Assembly (NCBI GenBank): GCA_013397115.1
Contig: VWZW01005505.1
Coordinates: 2,007,880-2,071,879, forward strand
DNA length: 64,000 nucleotides
Reading direction: 5' to 3'
Origin: Edolisoma coerulescens
Taxonomy: Eukaryota > Chordata > Aves > Passeriformes > Campephagidae
The notes below the pieces were generated by a model. That model did not search any database and was not told the DNA's origin. It saw only the letters and a list, made by a program, of their open reading frames with translations. Shown piece by piece: positions 33,991-46,260 of this stretch. Within the stretch, counting starts at the first letter, position 1. The number at the start of each line of letters is the position of its first letter. The position numbers were made by a program, and so were the translations under genes.

Positions 33991-35755
33991 GAGATCACTG
34001 ACATGGGTGAGAATGAGGGTCCACATTTTCCTTTTTCTGAGACAAGGTGTCCTGTAAAGAAATCCCTCAACTTCCCTTTCTGAAGCCATTTCACTACATT
34101 TAAAATACAGAAAAGAATATATGAGCCTGCAGAGTGAGAAGGATTTGAGACTCTTGTGGGTACTACGTTCTCCTGGGAAACCTGCATTTCAGTCAGTGCT
34201 CCCATGAATATTTACACGAAGAGAAAAAGCTCCTAGAGGCGAGATTAAAAGAGATTCCACTGAGAATGCCCTGTTTGGGAGCAAGTAGCAGAAAGGCACT
34301 TAGGCACTGCTCATTGCTGTCAAGAGCCTGCAGTACACTGGCTTCAGAGAGGAACCCAACTGAAAAAGTTCCCATGCTCTCCTCTTCCCTACCTCATTCT
34401 CTCCAGCATTCAGGTATGGGGCAATGTAACTTTGAGACCACACAGCTACAAAACAGTCAATTAAATTATTACAGCACAAGAAGAACAACAACCACACTTC
34501 ACTTGTAGCTGCATAATTGTGGTGATAAGTTACAGTATGCCAACACAGTTTATGGAGAGATGAGCATTTCAATTCATCTGCCCTAAATATCTGTTCAGGA
34601 TGGAGTGAATCCTCCTCTGGAAGAGCATGGTTGTCTACACTGGCTATGGAAGGAGACAAAATAAAACTATTTAAACTAGACATTTGATATTTTTATTACT
34701 GAAGTTAGATGACTTCACCTCCAAGGAATTCACCATCAGCCACAGTAGATGGCAGCTGAGAAAACATTTCACATGTGCCAAGTTTGTTTTCAGGATAGTC
34801 CCTCTTCCTTCAGGTGCCTTTATCCTTTGTGTATACAGCCCCAATTTTGCTTGTTATCAGCTTCCAATGAAAGTGTTGGTAAAAATCAGTGGTTTGCAAT
34901 ATTGGTACACCCCTGGAGTACAAACTCTACCTCCTTTCTGAGTGGTAACAGCCATTGTAAAACACATTATTGTGCACATATGGTTACTCTTGGTTTTCCC
35001 CATGTAAATCACATTGAATATAATTACCCATATAGGACTTCAACTATTCTTATACTGTTCAGTCACTTAATACAGGGGGATCCCTCTGCAGCTCACTGTC
35101 ACTGCCTTTCTTTTTTACTGCCTTACGTATTGTAGTCTTGACAGTAAATTTTATCAACTCCTTTCTTCGTTGTTTATGGACATGTGAAATAGCAAAGGTT
35201 TTAGTAAAGGCTTCTGTGGGTCTCCACTGATAACCTTCTACCACTTCAGAACAGCTCATTTAGTCCCACCCTCTTGTTTCTCGGTCTTTCAGGTGGAAAT
35301 TCACAAAGGAACTCTTCCTTCTTGCCATAGGGACAGCTTTGATTCCATACAAGCATTCTGCACAAGGCCTTTGTTAAACACATTTTGAAAATCCAAGCAC
35401 AGTGTATATACTTGGATATAGCAAGCTGAATCACCCATAGCTACAGCACATCTGCGAAATTGCTTCTATGTTTTATAAACTCCAGATTTTCAGGGTGCCT
35501 GAGTGTGTTGTGGAGAGTGTATTTATGGTTAGTTCATCTATAATGCAGATTTATTCACTCACTAATACAACTTGACACTATTTTCTTTTTTAATAAAAAT
35601 GTCCCATAATATTTCTTATCTTTTAATAAAATAGAGATTATGCAAGTAATCATGTCTCTCCCAAAGTCAAAATGGGCCTCATAAAAATTGGCATTTAGGT
35701 GTAGATTATACATTATGCTGGAGATAACAGATTAGGTTATCAGTTGTTTTATAAT
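33991..35755. other. Non-coding sequence
   Basis: Several open frames of 80-128 codons overlap on both strands between 34193 and 35135. None has a recognisable domain and they exclude each other. I see no RNA gene or repeat. Confidence 0.6.
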
Positions 35756-35814
35756 TACAAAAGAAATGTATCAATAAAAACTAAACAACACAAATTAAAC
35801 TTATTTTTGCCAAT

Positions 35815-35990
35815 AACACCCAGCCGTGATGAGTCCCTGTCTGCCCACCTGTTTATATTAATCTTTTAGGCAGCATGAAATTAACAGCCTGTGTTCCACT
35901 TGTAAAATAATTTTATTGATAGGCTGTGCTTTAAAAGGTTTAAATTTCTCCTTTGCTTCTATTTTTTAAAGAGCTCTTCCAAAGGAGGAG
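35815..35990. promoter_or_regulatory. Weak candidate conserved non-coding element
   Basis: The stretch from CACCCAGCCGTGATGAGTCC through CTGCCCACCTGTTTATATTA to AATTTTATTGATAGGCTGTG has balanced composition, a CACCTG E-box and TAAT/ATTGAT cores. It looks more constrained than the flanks, but this is an impression from composition only. Confidence 0.2.
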
Positions 35991-35999
35991 AATATTTTA

Positions 36000-37570
36000 G
36001 CAAAAAATTCTCTCATTTTGCAGTATGACCTTAAGCAAACCAGAGAGCAACATGTGCCTATTGTGCCATCTTCAGGTTATTTTTGGAATAAAGTTATCCT
36101 GGATTTTGCTGTCTTTCTAAAATAAAGGAGACGGTTTTTGTATTTTTCCTTTATGACTGAAGTCAATACTAATGAATTGAATAAGAGAAGGCTTGAAACG
36201 GGAAGAAAAAATGGTTTTACCACCACATGAAACAGATTCTTTTTCTTCATCATGAGAAAAATGGTCTCAGATCACTACTCTGTTAGTTGAACTTTTGTTC
36301 TCTTTCCTAATGATGAGGAGATTCTATTGCTGTATTTCCCTGTTTCAGTAGAATTTATTTGTGGAAATTCACAGTACTGTTGCTCATATCTGAAGTAGAT
36401 TAATTACTTCATGGGACTTGTGCTACAACTTTTGCTTTTCGTTTTTTATTCTTTTTTTTACAGCACTGAGCACTGTGGAAAATGACATCGCACCACATTC
36501 TTTTGGTGAATGACTTCAATTTTATCATTACCTTCTGTTTTTTCAGTGGAATATTGTATGGAATAGAGCTGAAGCTTGCTTTCTGCTGGTTTTGACTTGT
36601 GCTCACTCTTGAATGCCAGCATAAACAAGTCTCAACAGAAGCAAATGTCGTTTTTGCAAAATGTATTTTTAAAGGCACCTTGACTAGACCAGGGAGATTT
36701 TCCTTCTCACATAGGAGTAAAGACTATGAATAACCTCTACCTTAAAATTCAGCACAGTTCTGGTGATTCTGAAGACATAGGGCTGCCTGTTGTTCTCGTG
36801 CAAATTGGCGTGAATTAAGTTAACAGGCTCTGTATGAATGGGAGCTATGAATACAGCAGAATCTAGTGTAACTGTAGATTAGGGTGAGGCTTATCTGAAC
36901 AGAGAGGAAAGGCACAGAATCGGAATTAATTTTACTCTAACAAATTGATATTGTTAAAGAACTACCACAAACTATCTGCATTTAGCTGCACTGACATTGC
37001 ACTTGCCTAGCTCTCCCACATGCCAACATGAAACACATGTCCTTTCTTGCAAGAGAAATTCTGTTCCTCCTGAAGAGGCCATAGACTTTGTAAGCCTCAT
37101 CCCTGCTTACTGAGGAAAAAAAAGTTAATTTTGTAATAAAGACTGACAAAGCAAGAAACTTAGAAGGAACCGCTAAATTGATAGTGAAGTTATCACATGG
37201 CAACAAAATCATGGCATGACATGAATTTCACCTTCTGCAGCACAAGGAGATAAATAGGAAAACAAAGAAACCAAACAAACCAAAACCAAAATTACAGAAT
37301 CCATTGTGGATTTCCTCGATAAGTGGTTTGTCTGCAAAGACCTGAGTGATTATCTGAACTCATATCTGTATCCTTAGGCGGCTGATTACCTTGCATAGAT
37401 TGCACTGGGAAGAGTCATCCAACTGAGTCACGTTTTATCATCCTTTTACCACCAAATGACTGATAGTGCTTTAAAGTTTATGAGACTAAAAACTTATGAC
37501 AACCGAAAAATTCAGGTCTTCTGAATTGAATTCTACTAATACAATTGGTATTACATTTCAAGCAGGATAC
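36000..37570. other. Non-coding sequence
   Basis: It contains CA/AC-rich A-tracts (for example 37257-37292). Open frames at 36409-36678 and 36982-37212 (minus) are unrecognisable. Nothing else could be supported. Confidence 0.65.
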
Positions 37571-37574
37571 AATC

Positions 37575-38745
37575 ACCCTCTCATGTCCAGCCTCTCACCC
37601 ACAACACCCCCAAGTCCTTCTCAGCAGGGCTACCCTCAATCTCTTCATCCCCCAGACTGTGATGATACCAGGGATTGTCCTAACCCAGGTGCAGCACCTT
37701 GCCCTTGGTCTTGTTAAACATCATGAGATTCCCATGGACCCACTTCTGGAGCTTATTCAGGTCCCTCTGGATGGCATCCCATCCTCCAGGTGTGGCAACA
37801 GCACCACTCAGCTTCATGTCATCTGCAAATTGCTGAGGGTGCACTTGATCCCTTCATTTATGTCATTAATGGAGATATTAAATAACTCTGGTCCCAACAT
37901 GGACTCCTGAGGGACAACACTTGTCACTGATGTCCATCGACATTTGAGCCATTGACCACTACCCTCTGGATGTAACCATACAACCAATTCCATATCCACC
38001 TAACGGTCCATCCACGGGATCCATCTCTGTCCAATTTGGAGGGAATGTCAAAGACTTTAAAGAAATCCAGTTCAATGACATCTGCAGCCCTTCTCTTGTC
38101 CACTGATGGAGTCACCCCATCATAGAAGACCACTTGGTCGGTCAGGCAGGACTTGCCCTTGGTGAAATCATGATGGCTGTTTCAAATCACCTCCCTGTCT
38201 CCACATGCCTTGGCATAGCTTCTAGGAGGATCTGTTCAATGATTTTTCCAGGCACAGAGGTAAGGTTGACAGGTCATTGGTTCCCAGGGTCCTCCTTTCT
38301 ACCCTTTTTAAAGAGAGGTAGAATTTTTCTCTTTTTCCTGTCACCTGGGACTTCATCTGACTGCCATGACTTTTCATATGCCATGAAGATTGCCTTAGCA
38401 ACTACATCAGCCAATTCCCTCAGGACTCTGGGATGAATCTCATCAGGTCCCATAGACTTGTATGTTCAGATTCCTCAGGTGGTCATGAACCTGATCTCTA
38501 CTTACAGTGGGAAGCTCTTTGCTTCCCCAGTCCTCATCCTGCTGTCCATCCACTCGAGAGATATGGGAAGATAGGTTGCCATTGAAGACTGAGGCAAAAA
38601 AAGTTGTTGAGTACCTCAGCCTCTCCTCATCCATTGTTCCCAGTTTACCGGTGTTATTTATCAGGAGGGGAACACCTTCTTTGATGCTCCATTTCGGTGT
38701 ACTGTAGAAGTCCTTACTATTCTTTGTATCTGTGACACAAAATTC
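37575..38745 (-). mobile_element. CR1 LINE fragment with reverse-transcriptase remains, minus strand
   Basis: This is the largest mobile element in the window, about 1.2 kb of the ORF2 region of a CR1 non-LTR retrotransposon. CR1 normally copies its own RNA into the genome using an endonuclease and a reverse transcriptase. Read on the minus strand, the order runs from the pre-RT region (VPLLINNTGKL ... FFASVF) through the fingers part (LREL, DWKK-like) and palm motif A (IELDFFKVFD, 38041-38082). The motif C words FADD lie at 37819-37830, and thumb-side words such as NLM and KVLHLG follow up to the HLG region. The frame is interrupted by frameshifts and stops, so the copy is dead. It lacks the CR1 3' UTR and octamer tail at its 37575 end, which is unusual because most CR1 copies keep the 3' end. 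That suggests a later deletion or rearrangement. The outer edges are approximate. Confidence 0.9.
37814..38133 (-). pseudogene. Broken CR1 reverse-transcriptase palm domain
   Basis: Two overlapping minus-strand frames together cover the palm of the CR1 reverse transcriptase. The first (38133 to 37924) carries YDGVTPSVDK, the motif A region IELDFFKVFD and the WTVRWI words. The second (37999 to 37814) carries SVVPQESMLGP and LFNISINDIN. The catalytic motif C FADD (37819-37830) lies in yet another phase: the second frame reads the same bases as LQMT. At least two frameshifts therefore separate motif A from motif C. No functional enzyme can be made. Confidence 0.88.
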
Positions 38746-38775
38746 AGAGGAAAGCTGTCTCGAGACCACTACTCA

Positions 38776-38925
38776 GGAACTGTCTGGCCATCGGTTGGCA
38801 GGTGGTGAGCAACTGTGCTCTCCCTCATTTGTTTCATATAGTATTATTATTACTATTATTATTATTATCCCTTTCTTTTCTGTCCTATAAAGTATCTTTA
38901 TCTCAACCCACAAATTTTACAAACA
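38776..38925 (+). mobile_element. LTR-like fragment of an avian endogenous retrovirus
   Basis: Words ACTGTCTGGCCATCGGTTGG, CAGGTGGTGAGCAACTG, a (TTA)n run, CCTTTCTTTTCTGTCCTATA and TCTTTATCTCAACCCACAAA occur in this order. They recall a common avian ERV terminal sequence in which a (ATT) run precedes a C-T-rich stretch and a TCTTTATCTCAACCCA block. I place it by recognition and cannot name the family. It sits directly next to the 5' edge of the CR1 fragment in the opposite orientation. It has no coding capacity. Confidence 0.45.
38838..38869 (+). repeat. (ATT)n trinucleotide run
   Basis: About ten ATT/ACT units with one interruption, inside the LTR-like fragment. Such runs are typical of this fragment in birds and vary in length. 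Confidence 0.85.
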
Positions 38926-41900
38926 ATATCTCTAAAGGTGCCCACCTTTTGTTGAAAGCAATTGACACTTCATTGGTCCTTACAGTCAGCTTCCTTGCAG
39001 AAAATATAATATCTTCTTTAACTGTTTTACTTAAACCAAGTTTAATGAATCTCAGTATTCACTAAAAGTATTAAATTATCAGATCATACATTGGCCATTA
39101 TAGTTATTATAAGTCCCAGCTGTTAGAAAAAAAAAGTTTTGTAAAAAAAGTTGTCTGTCTTCTACACATTCAAACAGTTTAGATATCTAAGATCTGATTA
39201 TCTGCATTTATAATGGACATCTTCATCTGCATGATGGATGCAATCAGTAACAGCTAAAACACCTCATCAAGTATTACCTTAAAACAAGGAGTCCTCACTT
39301 TATTACCCATATTCATAACATTCATGAACTCCATAGATGAGAGCATAAAAATAGATGATTGTATAACATATGCACAACAGTTCACGCTGAGAGCAAAGAT
39401 GGGAAAACATTTCCCATGCCTGAAAAGTGCATAAGTGTGTGTAAGAGCATGTGTACATAGACTGAGATTCTATTAATCAAAATATCCACACATTAGTCCC
39501 TGTCACCATTCACCAGCCACTGTTTTTTGATTTATTACACTGATTCATTTTTCTTAACTCTGAGAACACTGGCAGCTTATACACACTGATGCCAACAGAG
39601 CTCCCACAGAACTTTCTGTCATTCGCATTGTGTCCAGGTCTCCCTGCCTCTCTGACAATAAAAAACATAGGAAATTTCATATCCTATTGAAATAATTACT
39701 AATTATAAAACTAGTTAAATTTGCAACCCCCATTTCCTGCTGTCCTGTTGTCACACTTGCTCCATGCAAGTACTCTTCACAAGTACACTATTTTCTGAAC
39801 AGTAAGATAAAGGAAAATCTTGGAGGAATTTACACACTAGAAAGGAAGAAAATAAAGTAGGAAAATGTATAGTAGATCACTGCTGTAATACTTCCCCTAG
39901 TCATCTCTTGAAAATTTAAAGGTTTGCCTATCAGAAGATATGCTAGAAAATCCTTTTTGAACGGATGACCCTGAAGCTAGATACATGAATACTAAATGGT
40001 GAATGTAAAAGAATGGCACTTTGAGGTAAAAGATTAAATTCTTCCTTCCTTTTTTGTGGATCAGAACTATCCTACTGAAATATATCATTTAGTTGCAGTC
40101 TCACATTTGGAAATATTAGTGAATCCTAAGAAACATTAATTTTTTTTCTTACATTAGGCTTTTATGGTTATCAAATGAATTGCATCAAATAAACATAGTT
40201 CTTCTAGATAGAAATTTATTTTTATTTTTGTCAAATTCTTGTTAATACTAATGGTAGTCATGATAGCATCTCTGGTAGAAGTCTATCTTGCACATGAAAT
40301 AATGATTAAATATTATGAAACGCTTTGCAAGAGTAAGTATAGGGCAGAATGGAAAAGTGCATATTAACACCAAACCTCAAATTACCAAAATATCTCTACA
40401 AAGCAGTGAGACCAAACAGACAATTTACTTATTGCTCACAGACAAAAAAAAAAGTTTTTCTTCTATTTGCAAAGGATTTGAGGGGAAAAAATTGCTCACA
40501 GTTCTCTTTTCCAAATATATGTTTGTCCAAGTTTGTTGTCTGCTGATGCTGTCCACTTCAGACATATACAGATAGCAGTAAAATCATACTCCCTCTTTTG
40601 AGAATCAGAAATCATAAATTGGAACCAATATTCTGTCAGATGGAAACAATCCTAGAAAAAAAGAAAAAAAGAAAAACAAAAGTCCCTATCTGAGCTTTGT
40701 ATTCAGGGCTCAAAATAAACCTTCATGAACAAAAACAAAGAATGAAGACTCTGAGAGAAAGAGAAAAGCAGATTTTCTGATGCCTCTAACCTAGTGAAGT
40801 AGCAAAATCCCCTGTAAAGAGACTGTGAATTGAGACTAGCCTGACCTATAGAATTTCATCTGCCTTTTTTGTTCGGCAGCTGCAAGGCAATAGAGCCTTC
40901 ACACTCTGAGTTTTGTTCTCATCTGCAACACGCAACACTTTTATCAGAGAACTTAGTTTGGAAATCAGTTTTCTCAGTTTAAAAGAATAAGTTTTGCAGT
41001 AGCTGTTAGAAGGCTGTGATCAGGCACAATTTCTATTAAGAACAAACTGTCTGAAAACATTCCACAACACATGATTACAATTAGGCAGCTATTTTAATCG
41101 TATATAGCTATTTTTATATATCTCGTATATTGTGTTTCCAGAAGAGGTTAGCAATTTTCTTTAAGTTATCATTCTGAGTTCCTTGAATTCTTAAAGACAA
41201 GAGTCTAAGAGGTGATAACCTTGGAGACTAGCCCTGAAAACACACAGTACCTCAAATCATATTTACAACCTCAGTACATGACAGCTTCTTAAGAACACTT
41301 AAATCAGAACAAATGAAAGCTCATCTGAGCAACTGAACAACTTAAAATGTGCCATTTCTCCTCAGATACACAGCGCAGAGAATCCAAGTTAACGTGGTTA
41401 GATTTAAGTCATTACATTCTCAATTGTAAGTCCCGAAGCAAAGGAATTAATTTCTGACAAGTGATGATTTGAAAGAATACAGTTCTCACACAGCATGTTA
41501 CATATTCCATGTTCTGCCAATTATTCATTTGCTTCAGTGTGTCTTTTCAGGAATGTAAAAAAAAAAAAATCTGAAGAGCTCTCTTAAAAAAATCTCATCA
41601 CATTCAGCAAATGATTTCTTTGAAAGGATCTCTCTGAACATCCTGCCAAAATAATTGCACCTCATTTCAGTCCAGCATTACAAAAAAAGAATTTCACAAG
41701 GACATGTTTCCCTACTGATTGTAACATTTATTTTATAGGTCTACTCTGACTGAGCTGACTGCTGAGTCTCATGCATTGTCCTCTGCACTGCACCTCTCAC
41801 AGGTGAGGTCAAGGTTATGGTCATATCGTGATCAGCTTTCCTGTATATGAGGATTAATGAGTCCTTACCATAACAATCTTGAACAAAGAAAGTCCCTCCA

Positions 41901-44900
41901 GCTTTACTAGTGGCTCAGTTCTTGTTCCTTTCTTGTACTTCCATGAAGGATACATGTCTGAAAGAGTCAAAGAAGATAGATGTTGGTGTGGTCAGGATTT
42001 TTTGCCATTCTCCCCCATGAGACAAGGAGTTCTCAAATCATGGAACAAGGCAGTGCAAAGAGGGAAGTGCAGCCATCTATTTCACAGAGATGTGCTTATT
42101 CTAAAACCATACATGTACATTGCATTTTTGTCACTACTAGATTTGCAGCATTCCACAGTCTGAAGCATCCATCACACACAGGCTAAAAGCTCATTGCTGT
42201 AGGACCCTGCATCCACATTGCAAGTGCAGTGTGCCAGGTGGCACCTCAGTGTGCCACTTCAACCTTAGTTCTGGCACTCAGGAAACTCCTACGAGTGCAC
42301 CACGGTAGCCCTTTGGCGGATTTGTTTCAGCAAATTGTGCTGAGATGTTTACCTTTCCTTAGGTTTTTCATCCATCACAGTTTCCAGTTTTAAACATGGA
42401 ATTCATAGCTCTCAGGTAAAATCAATCTATTAGTTGCCATAGTTGCATAGTTGGCAGTGTAATTAGTTAGACAATTTGAGTATAAAAGACCTTGTCTAGT
42501 GTTTTCTATCCTCCTGGCTCCCATGAAAGGCCAACCTGATAAATGAAAACAGGAGCAGCTGAAATATTTATTTTCAGAGGAGTAAAATAGTATGAACTTT
42601 TCATAAAAGCCAAAAACCACACTTGAATCCTGTGCATCATTAAAGTCACACTTAAGCTCCAGCCTTATGACTGACCTAGACATAAGTGTGCACTCAGTTT
42701 GGAAGGCTCAGCTTCAAAGACATACAGATGGAAAGACGTTGTCTGCACCGGCATACTTGGACAGTCAGCAGTGCAAAACAATTTGGTTTTCTACATGTCC
42801 TCCTTCATATTAAGGGTCTTGTTGATTTTGCCTTTCGCCAGAGGCAAGACAATATACTAAAAGAATTGTACTGCCCATGCTTGTACTTGAAGAAAGACAT
42901 TTTGTTAAACCCTTAGTGGCCAAATAATAAACTCTTCTAGATAGTGCAGATAAAGGCTCTTTCCTTCAAGAGTTCACAATGTTTTACAATAAGATTGCTA
43001 AGGTGTAAAGTCTATATGTAGGTTTCCCAGCTGAGATGAAATAAAATTTTATCAATTGTAGAGTCATTTCCATCATCTTGATTTTTAATGTACACATAAA
43101 CATTTTTTATTACATTCTATAATTTAATAAGTAGTCATATGTTTGCACTACATTTAAGTATATATTAAATGTTTTATAAATGCAGTCAAAACCACTTTTA
43201 AAATGTCAGGGCAGCCAAATTATTGCACTAATCTCATCTGCTGATTGACTTGGATCCCAAGCTGCTTTTATTACAAGAGAATGAAGTACCATTGGATCTA
43301 GGAATATATTTTCTCTAGCAATGTTTTGTTATACCTAATGAAAGACACGAATTGGGATATTTTTCTTAACTTCAAAAATGTCACTTTTCCTAACAAAAAC
43401 ACCATAAGAACTCCCAATTAATTTTTCCAAATATAGTCAGTGTATTACAAGGTAGTTCTATCCGTGTATAAGCAATGATGGTAGTAACCAGTGGGGAAGG
43501 TCATTAGGAAGCCTTCCTGGGAATACTTACCAGCTAGATATCCAACATTTTGGGGTTTGGAGCCAGGATAACAAGGCTGATAGGATAGTAGATCATGGAC
43601 TATAGATTATTTACTCAGCATGGGATTGCTAGCCTCAGCAAATAGTAGGAAAAGGAAAAGAGTTTGAGTTCCAGTTAAAACATAGTTTGAAAAGTAGGCC
43701 AAAAGATGAATCTAACAAAAAAGCAGAACATGCTGCTGAGTGTGTGGCAAAAGCTTTTAAGAGGGTATAGTTATGAGATCTAAGGTCTTTTGAAAAGGAA
43801 AAGGTACCAAACATTGTTCCACATATTTATTTCACCACTTGAGCAGCTCAGAGGCATGTAATGTACATTCTTCCACAAAGGCAACATTCTTCACAAACTT
43901 CAAGAGTCAAGACATTTTCTCACTGCAGTTAGAAATACAAGGTTATGAACCCAATAACAGCCAACAACCAAGAACTCAGGATTCTATATTAGGAAATATG
44001 GTGTAAAAGAAGAGAGAAAAACATTGGTTTTCATGAAATAAGGAAAGAAAAGACTTTGCTTCTAGGCGCCATCTTTACAAGCATAAAGGATGCCCAGACT
44101 ATTCATTTCTAATAAGCATACGATAATTTTGGTAATACTTTGTGACGTCCTTTTCTTGAATACCTAATGCAAGGCTAAATGAGTTTAATGGAATTCAAAA
44201 AATAACTTTAGAACATCCAAAATCTGAGACAGATTTTAAATAATTAAGACACTAAATGATCAACTTCTTGTTCCAATTTTACAATCTCAAAGATATTTTC
44301 AACCTTTTCTTTATAATGTGGCTAATTAAACCCAGCTGATAGCGATCTTTTTTGAAATAGTAGATCTGTCATTTCACAAAATGCTTTGGATCTTCTATTG
44401 ATTCTGAGCTGATGTTTATAAAAGACTTTCAGACAAGAGGAAATTGACTGAGTTTGGAGATAACAGTGGAACTATCCATACATATAGCAAAATGGACCAT
44501 ATTTTAGTAAAACTGCTGTGGCCTACTGGTGAAAAGTACTGCATAAAAGGTAGGTATTAGAATTATTACAGAGAATTGTCAAGCACAAAAAGTAAAGCAA
44601 TCAAAATTTGATTAAATTATTTAAAGTTATTTAATTAACTTTTTTCAGTTATAGTAAGTAGTTTTTACTTATAATAATATTTAGTAAGATTTTTTTAGAC
44701 AGAACTGTTATTTTCAAGTTGATTGTGTCCGTTTAAATAAATCCCATCATGTGTTTAAACCAAACACATGGCAGAGATCCGAAGCAGGTATTTAAAAACC
44801 TATGAGCACTACACATTCTGTGTTTGTGAACATTTCAGCCATGATGTCAGCTCGGAATTTTCTTTATAGAGATACAAAAGACATGAAGAAATTTACTAAC

Positions 44901-45037
44901 TTATTGCAGTATTATTCATTATATTTACATGCTATATTTACCTAGATTCTTCTAATTTCACATTTCTAAAAGCCAAGAATGTTCCTCTGATACAAAAGAA
45001 TGCTCACTTTATTCACTAAATGGATCAAGGAAAAATC
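38926..45037. other. Long non-coding A+T-rich stretch
   Basis: It contains an A-rich low-complexity patch (40657-40681, GAAAAAAA type) and a hairpin-forming inverted repeat (44748-44770). Open frames at 38802-39065, 40315-40575, 41879-42186 and 42390-42916 are unrecognisable. No exon, RNA gene or repeat family could be supported in these six kilobases. Confidence 0.62.
44748..44770. repeat. Perfect 9-bp inverted repeat with 5-base loop
   Basis: CATGTGTTT at 44748-44756 pairs with AAACACATG at 44762-44770 around the loop AAACC. Both arms contain an ACACATG/CATGTGT word. No function is known. Confidence 0.7.
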
Positions 45038-45085
45038 ATATATATATATATATATACACATATATATATATACACACACACACAC
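45038..45085. repeat. (AT)n/(AC)n compound microsatellite
   Basis: Alternating AT units, an ACAC interruption, more AT units and then an AC run together cover about 48 bases. It is likely length-variable between individuals. Confidence 0.95.
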
Positions 45086-45839
45086 TAAAAAAATTTAAAT
45101 AAGCAGAAAGAATGCGGCAAAGATCAAAATCAAAGTGGGACTTGGATTCCTGAGACTTTTTATAGAAATGATTATGCCTGCCCAAACTAAATAAATGGAG
45201 ATTTTATTCCAGAATATCTTTCAGCAATAATTTAAATACAAGTGACTGAAACAAAAAGGGAAAGCAGACTAAAATGGTAATACAAAAGATATCAAAGCTA
45301 TCCCACTGCAGTCAGAAATAAGATGGGCAGACCCAGGCTGCATATTTTAAAGCACAGAACTGTCTATGAACTCCATTGGGGGTATAAAGTCATGCTATCT
45401 TTATGGTCTTATGTCATATAACATTGCTTTCATCTGTCATCAGAAAGTAAATTAAAAATGCTTTTCCTTTCCACCATACTTTCCCATCTTTTTGTATAAA
45501 ACTGTGATTTCCTTTTGAATTGGGGCACACCTTTTCCTAATTTAAATATTTCCTTCTGCTTGGCTATGGCTCCCATGGTGAAATATTATTCCCTGTTTGG
45601 TCTCTGATTTCCTAACACAGCATTCAAGCTAGAAATTTTGTTGATGACTGGGTAACTCCACCTCATAGGAGCCATATTATGATTGTGTCTTCTCATTATA
45701 TCTGATTACAGCTCTTTATAAACTAATCTAACAAAAAGGATGGTAGAAGATGCCAAGGAAATTTCCTTATGCACTACTCTAAACATCCTTAAAAGTGGAA
45801 GAAGTGACTCTGGAGAAAAGGTAAAGCAAGCAACCATTC
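45086..45839. other. Non-coding sequence
   Basis: I see no gene, RNA or repeat family between the microsatellite and the regulatory-looking block. Confidence 0.6.
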
Positions 45840-46260
45840 AACTTAACTGCAGTGCAGAAAAACCCACACCTAACAATTCATAAATCAGTAGGAAATTAAT
45901 TACATGATTTACCCATCTCTCCAATCTTCACCAGTAACAATTAATCGAGCACTGAAGTGCTGACCCTTTCATTCATAGCAATAATTGTGCTAAATTTCCC
46001 TTTGCTGCCTGTTGATGCGAAGGTTTAGTTGTCATTCATTTAATTGTTTGTTCCCCAGTAAGCAATTTCAGGGGTCTCTTCCACAAAACACTGGCAAACA
46101 GGTCGGCTGAAGCATGAAATCACTGTATACCAGGTGCTCTTAATTAATGCTATGGCTGTGGATGCTCTTAATCCACTGAAACAGTGTATTGCTGCAAGGT
46201 ACAAGGAAACAGCTCCCCACTAATCTCCCTATATAGACTAACTGTTTCTAATTCCACCGT
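45840..46260. promoter_or_regulatory. Candidate conserved enhancer-like block
   Basis: Homeodomain cores are dense: TTAATTAC near 45896, CAATTAATCG near 45938, CATTTAATTG near 46038, TCTTAATTAATG near 46138, and a bicoid/OTX-type TTAATCC near 46168. The sequence is complex, has almost no homopolymers and includes several TGAAGTG/GCTGAAGC words. This is the texture of deeply conserved vertebrate developmental enhancers. Alignment with other vertebrates would be decisive; I could not do it. Confidence 0.35.

Noticed and set aside
34193..35135. Several overlapping 60-128-codon frames on both strands
   Set aside because: They exclude each other and none shows a recognisable domain. The signal is lack of stops in a slightly GC-richer stretch, not a gene.
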